Source: Lytechinus variegatus (Eukaryota; Echinodermata; Echinoidea; Temnopleuroida; Toxopneustidae). Taken from it: a stretch of 64,000 nt of DNA. Within the stretch, counting starts at the first letter, position 1; every line of letters begins with the position of its first letter. The DNA lies in the NCBI RefSeq assembly GCF_018143015.1, contig NC_054742.1, forward strand, positions 52,709,195 to 52,773,194, in the 5' to 3' direction. Made by a program: the position numbers and the translations under genes. Below, in pieces: positions 59,601 to 64,000 of the stretch. The notes under the pieces were generated by a model, which ran no database searches, was not told where the DNA came from, and saw nothing but the letters and a program-made list of their open reading frames with translations.

Positions 59601-62125
59601 TCTAATGCATTAAATCAGGTGTCAATCCAATATTTTTAGTTCTTGATGGACACAATTTCATGTAATAAAATAAGAAAGAACAAGTGGGGATATGATATCA
59701 GTTTGCTCATGAATAGACATGCATTGAACTGTTTCACCAAAATAATGCAAATCATTTAAATGTCATAACTTAGTTATTCCTTATCAGATTTTGATGATTT
59801 TTTTTTAGTGTTTTGTTTGTCTGATTTTTCTTTATTTGTTCAAATTATATTTTTTTTAGGCTGGAGTACCCTTTTAATATCTGATCGTGTAGGGTTTTGT
59901 GCTTTATAATGCATTGATCAATGATCATTTTGTGCAACCAAAATGTGCAAATCAACCGTACAGTCAGTTGCTAAGATTTGTTTCACATGACTTGAATCTT
60001 GTAGCATTCGCTTATGCAAAATCGTAGTATAATTGAGTTAATAATGCAAGGCTGTTATTATTTTTTGGGTGTCACCTTTGCCTGGGATGCAAAAAATGAA
60101 CTAAATCACTATGACTTGCAGGTCTCTCCCAATATAACTGATTGGGTGGAGTGCAGGTGATCCACTGACTACAGCATGGTGTCCCCCTACTCTTATATGA
60201 ATAGATAGTGCGGTGGGTCCTTATCGTGTAAGGCCTCCATTTAACATCCTATCCGAGGGACGGACTGTTTTCCTTTGTAGGATCTATATATAATTTATTG
60301 TGTGAATTGATTTTAATAGATGTCCTATTGCAATATTTTGTCTTTTAGCCCACCCAACCAGCTAACACTGTGGAAGAACCATTAGATCTCATCAGACTCA
60401 GTCTGAATGAAAGGATCTATGTAAAGATGAGAAATGAGAGGGAACTCAAAGGCCAACTTCATGTGAGAATATTTCTTTCTTTGTATCTTTCATCATTTTT
60501 CCCATAAAAATAAAATCTTGAAAGTCCAAATGTTATTTTTTTTATAGCTGTGGCATTTGTTTGTGCTGTTTTCATTCCTTTATACATTTGTACATATGTG
60601 TTCATTTATCTATTTTTAATATGATTAATACTGGGGGATGGGGAGGGGAGTGGGTGCTTACTACTTAATAAAAAAAAATACATACATGGAGATGAAATGC
60701 ATAGAAAGAAAGATTTAAAGCAGCTACAGTATAACTCAATTCACCTTTTCATTTCAGATCCCTGCAAGAATTCCCCAATTGAAGAAATTTTAAAGAGGTA
60801 GGATTGCCATCACTACAATGGCAAATTTTAGTGTGATAATTATAATATAATATAAAATCATTAAAATGATTCAATGATAATTCACAAATATTGAATATCT
60901 GCAACTGTCTTCTTTATTTGTGATTAGGCTTATGACCAACATCTCAACATGATTCTTGGTGATGTCGAAGAAACTGTGACGACCATGGAGATTGATGAGG
61001 AAACCTATGAAGAAATTTATAAGGTAAGGCATTTTCATCTACTTGCAATGTTTCATTTTGTGATTGATTTATTGGTGAGGTGAAAGCAAATAATAATATA
61101 AATTACATTTCTGAGAATTCTGTCTGTGGCATCTATATGTAGACTGTCATTGAATAAATTGTCAAATAACTGCTTAAGTGTTCCCCATCCACTTTTATTT
61201 CAATTGTATTAGACTAAATTTGCTTGCAATATTTTCTTAAGTGATTGATTTTTTGGTGGAGACTTGTTTTAAAAAACAACAACTAAATTTCAGAAAAATT
61301 CTTGCTGTGAACTTGGGACTGTCATGAAGTCATTGTCAAAAAACACTGCACATCCATTCCCCATCCACTTAAATTCTAACAGATTGGGAGTTCACTTTCT
61401 TGCATTACCAATGTTTTCCATTGAGGTTGATTTGTTGGTGAAATACAGAGAGACAAATGTTGTGGAGTTCACCTTGTTTACTAATAGAATATTAATCTTA
61501 AACTAATAGAATATTAATCTTAAACTGAGTATTAATTGAATAAACAAAAGGAAATTTAGTAATTGATCTGCCTGTAATGATCTTGTCAATGGATTTTTTT
61601 ATCAAGATTTCATTTTCATAATGAAAACTTTTTATGAATCGAACACCAGACTACCTGTAACCTTCCTTTTTATAGAACATAGATCATAGTTTAATATTTA
61701 TTCATTTTTATTGAAAGTACATGTATATAGCCACTTGCTAATAGATGGTCTAATTCCCATATACAGATACACTGTGTATTATGCTTAAATTTTTTCACCT
61801 ACTACCAATGTTGTCTGTTTGTTTGGGTCAATCTCCAATGGTTGGACACCAATTGGGTATTAAATTGGTGGTGATAGGCTTGATGGTAATTAGATTTAGT
61901 GGTTGTTAGAAAACTTTAGAGAAGAAAATGGGTCACGTGCTTGTGAGAGCATACTAGACAATCATGCATTAGACTAAGTGATAGTTTTACTTACATGTAA
62001 CCTCTATTAATATTTTGTCTGTAATTGTTTGATTTCAGAGTACGAAAAGATCGATTCAGATGCTGTTTGTCAGAGGTGATGGAGTCATACTTGTTTCCCC
62101 TCCACTACGATCAGGAACATTATAG
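56678..62125 (+). CDS. LSM3: LSM3, U6 snRNA-associated Sm-like protein
   Basis: Four exons, 56678-56698, 60349-60462, 60928-61023 and 62039-62125, all phase 0 with AG/GT borders, give 105 aa (human LSM3 has 102). The first exon supplies only MAEESEV. The Sm1 motif is in exon 2 ([20 protein letters not shown]), runs through [17 protein letters not shown] in exon 3, and the Sm2 motif [14 protein letters not shown] is in exon 4. [16 protein letters not shown] matches the vertebrate linker almost exactly. LSM3 is part of the LSm2-8 ring that binds the U6 snRNA 3' end in the nucleus and of the LSm1-7 ring in cytoplasmic mRNA decay. Intron 1 is 3.65 kb and holds several repeats. It is divergent from XPC. 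Confidence 0.97.
57382..57860. mobile_element. Possible hAT-like MITE in LSM3 intron 1
   Basis: The ends CAGTGATTTTCC and the complement of CAATGATTTTCC are inverted, and GGAAAAC/AACGGAA words are repeated inside. I see no target duplication, so this is tentative. Confidence 0.4.
58755..58870. mobile_element. Decayed copy of the 39.6-kb palindromic MITE
   Basis: AGTCATCCAGAACCATA, TATGGAAATTTATGCATTACAT and GGGGCAGCTGCTCATTTATG match the core of 39597-40099. Both termini are lost. Confidence 0.6.
59038..59480 (+). repeat. tRNA-derived SINE, sense copy in LSM3 intron 1
   Basis: A box TTGGCTCAGTCGGTAAAGCG and B box GGGTTGGAGTCCACCC (a disrupted T arm) open the element. The body has CCGTCCATCGGATAGGATG and AATAAGAGTAGGGGGAAACC. 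The 3' end GGCGCTATACAAATGCTGTG is shared in style with the SINE at 43508. The T arm lacks the TTCRA core, so this is not a functional tRNA gene. Confidence 0.75.
60115..60285 (-). repeat. Inverted partial copy of the 59.0-kb SINE
   Basis: The complement reads CCGTCCCTCGGATAGGATG, TAAATGGAGGCC, ATAAGAGTAGGGGGACACC and CACCCAATCAGTTAT, matching the body of 59160-59350. Head and tail are missing. Confidence 0.75.
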
Positions 62126-62394
62126 CATTTCAAATGTCAGTGGGTAGACATCATCCAACATTCTGTATCAATAACTATTAGGAATAGGATGTATAAATTG
62201 TATGTATTCGTTTCTTTGTTTTGTTGTGCTCATTCATTTACATGAGCAAGGCAAGTAAAAAAAACCCTCAAGTACAGTCTTATTCAGTAAATGTAACCCA
62301 AACATAAAAAACAAGATGTATAGTAGACTCTTGCATAGGTTGAATCTCTCAAGACCACAGAAGATGTAAATAACACACGTTTTGCATATTCTGG

Positions 62395-62520
62395 GGCCTG
62401 TTTAATAAAGTGTTACAACGATGGTAACTTTGCTATTATTATGGCAACTACCATGGTAACAGGGCTCAGCAGCCAATCACAATCAATATACCTGTGTTTG
62501 TTATAATAATGGCAAAGATC
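62395..62520. mobile_element. MITE copy (GGTAACTACCAT family) in the LSM3 3' UTR
   Basis: GATGGTAACTTTGC, ATTATGGCAACTACCATGGT and CAGGGCTCAGCAGCCAATCA match the copy at 30430-30600. It begins 270 bases after the LSM3 stop. Confidence 0.6.
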
Positions 62521-63397
62521 TTGAAGGCATCATTTGACATATATGCAGATTCTACTGTACAAACATTTAGTATATCTAACCCCATCTGGATGTGTCATTC
62601 TTGTTCTGGATGATGACCTTGCATTGTAATTGTAAAGAATGAAACAACTTCAATATCAGAAAGGATCTTGTAGCTCCTGTATGAAGTATAAGAAAATCTG
62701 ACAACTACTTGATATTTTTTCTCAAACTTATGATTTCAGTATATATTAAAATGATAGAAAGCTTTTACAAGGTGTGTACACGAGTACACATATATTAAAA
62801 CTTCTTGACATTATTGTATGGATAAATCAAGTAAGACTAGTTCGTACAAATTTCATATTAGCTAAAATCATTGTTTTCGAAACAGTCCTTTGTCTTCAAA
62901 ATACATTTATTTGTCAAAAGAAACCATCAATATTTATATATTGTCAAGCTTTAAGTTGGGCACATTACTGAATGTGTTTAGTGAGAGTACATAAGCTATA
63001 AAAAAGAAAACTTTTTAATTTTGAAAGAATCAGAATGCTTTGAAACATTTTTATCAGACTTATTTTAATATTATGTGCATTAATCTTATTTAAGTGCATC
63101 ATTAATTAGCTTGGAGTGGTAGTCTCCAATCCAAGTTGATGCAATTGTGTCTTTTGGTTGGGCCTAAGGCCTTGTTACAGGTCCCTTTATAGAGAGGACC
63201 AAAAGCTATTATTCCTCTGGTTGCTTACAAAAATTTATTTCTTTGTAGTCATAAACCCCACTTTAGTGACCGTTCTGTTCATTCCCAAGTTAGTTGATGT
63301 GTATATTACATATTACATATGAGCTTACAAGGTTTGCTTGTATGAAGATCTTTTGGTTTGTAAGTACCTGTACTTTTCATTGTAAATAATGTTTTAA

Positions 63398-63403
63398 AAT
63401 AAA
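63398..63403 (+). other. Candidate LSM3 poly(A) signal
   Basis: AATAAA in TTTTAAAATAAAATAATGG is followed by GT/T-rich sequence (TTGCATGTCTTTTG). Using it would give a 3' UTR of about 1.3 kb. Earlier signals are not excluded. Confidence 0.4.
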
Positions 63404-63688
63404 ATAATGGCAAATGTATTTCATTGCATGTCTTTTGTATCTTTATTAAATATACATTAGTGGTCCATTTCCTAATTAATCAAAACCAAAAAAGCACACA
63501 CAACTTGATGAAGGAAATATATTTCTTTTATGATCTCTTGTGATCAATCTAATGAGAATGTCTTTTATTGCAAAGTTTTCTGTATCATGACGTAGGGCTT
63601 ACTTAACTATCAATCTCTCTACATATCAATTGAGCTGTCAACACTGGGATTTCGGTGGTGGTTTTGTGTAGCAGAGACATTATAACAA

Positions 63689-63860
63689 TAATAATGATGA
63701 TAATAATAGATAATGATAATAATAATAGCGATATATTAAGGGTAGCCACTTCAGTTACGAAAACTGTTCTCCCAGCGGGCCTTGCTATTATTACCCCGGC
63801 TTAAGCTAGACTGACTAGGTGCTCAAGCATTCAAGGAATTAATCCTGCCGAGTTAAAACA
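63689..63860 (-). repeat. SINE 3' half (family of 43.5 kb)
   Basis: On the minus strand: AATTCCTTGAATGCTTGAGCAC, TTAAGCCGGGGTAATAATAG and a (TTATTA)n tail at 63689-63726. The same words occur in order in the SINE at 43508-43786. Confidence 0.65.
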
Positions 63861-64000
63861 AATATAAGATTAATGGAAATTACAAGGGAAAGGTGGGAGA
63901 GAGAAAGTGGGGGGGGGGGTGAGGATGAGAGAGAAGAATGAACAGTTTAAAGAGGATTAGAAAGAGAAATCTCTATCCTGCCACATACAATTGTGCTCTG

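Overview
The window is animal nuclear DNA. Genes are split by GT-AG introns, AT-rich non-coding DNA dominates, and short transposable elements are dense. Two genes are recognised with certainty: XPC (minus strand, 16 coding exons used per transcript plus one alternative exon, about 32.85-52.03 kb) and LSM3 (plus strand, 4 coding exons, 56.68-62.13 kb). They lie head to head, as XPC and LSM3 do in vertebrates. A long foldback element built of 15-bp repeats (like the TU elements described from sea urchins), tRNA-derived SINEs and many G/C homopolymers make an echinoderm, probably a sea urchin, the best guess. The species is inferred, not proved.

Layout. 1-9.2 kb: mostly anonymous DNA with a palindromic repeat at 384-808, a MITE at 3012-3217 and TGA/TGG microsatellites. 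9.19-15.90 kb: two plus-strand exons ending a small membrane protein I cannot name. Its intron holds ATC/G-run microsatellites, a dead LINE 3' end (10.3-11.4 kb) and a MITE. 15.9-23.2 kb: non-coding, with a hAT-like element carrying a long pyrimidine tract. 23.55-27.88 kb: a six-exon plus-strand gene (332 aa, two hydrophobic segments near the N terminus), also unnamed. It converges on XPC. 27.9-32.8 kb: intergenic MITEs. 32.85-52.06 kb: XPC, with introns full of MITEs, SINEs and a Helitron-like insertion. 52.06-56.68 kb: the XPC-LSM3 interval, holding the 2.1-kb foldback element and a 449-bp MITE. 56.68-63.4 kb: LSM3 with an inverted pair of SINEs in intron 1.

Function. XPC recognises helix-distorting DNA lesions and starts global-genome nucleotide excision repair. 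LSM3 is a subunit of the LSm rings of U6 snRNA and mRNA decay. They share a position, not a pathway. The most notable observation is in XPC: the 94-bp exon encoding the start of beta-hairpin domain 3 is present twice in tandem, 69 bp apart, each copy open and correctly phased with good splice sites. Using both copies causes an early stop. This is the signature of mutually exclusive exons in the part of the protein that reads damaged DNA. The predicted protein (1671 aa) is also far longer than human XPC (940 aa), because its disordered N-terminal region is expanded and contains internal repeats.
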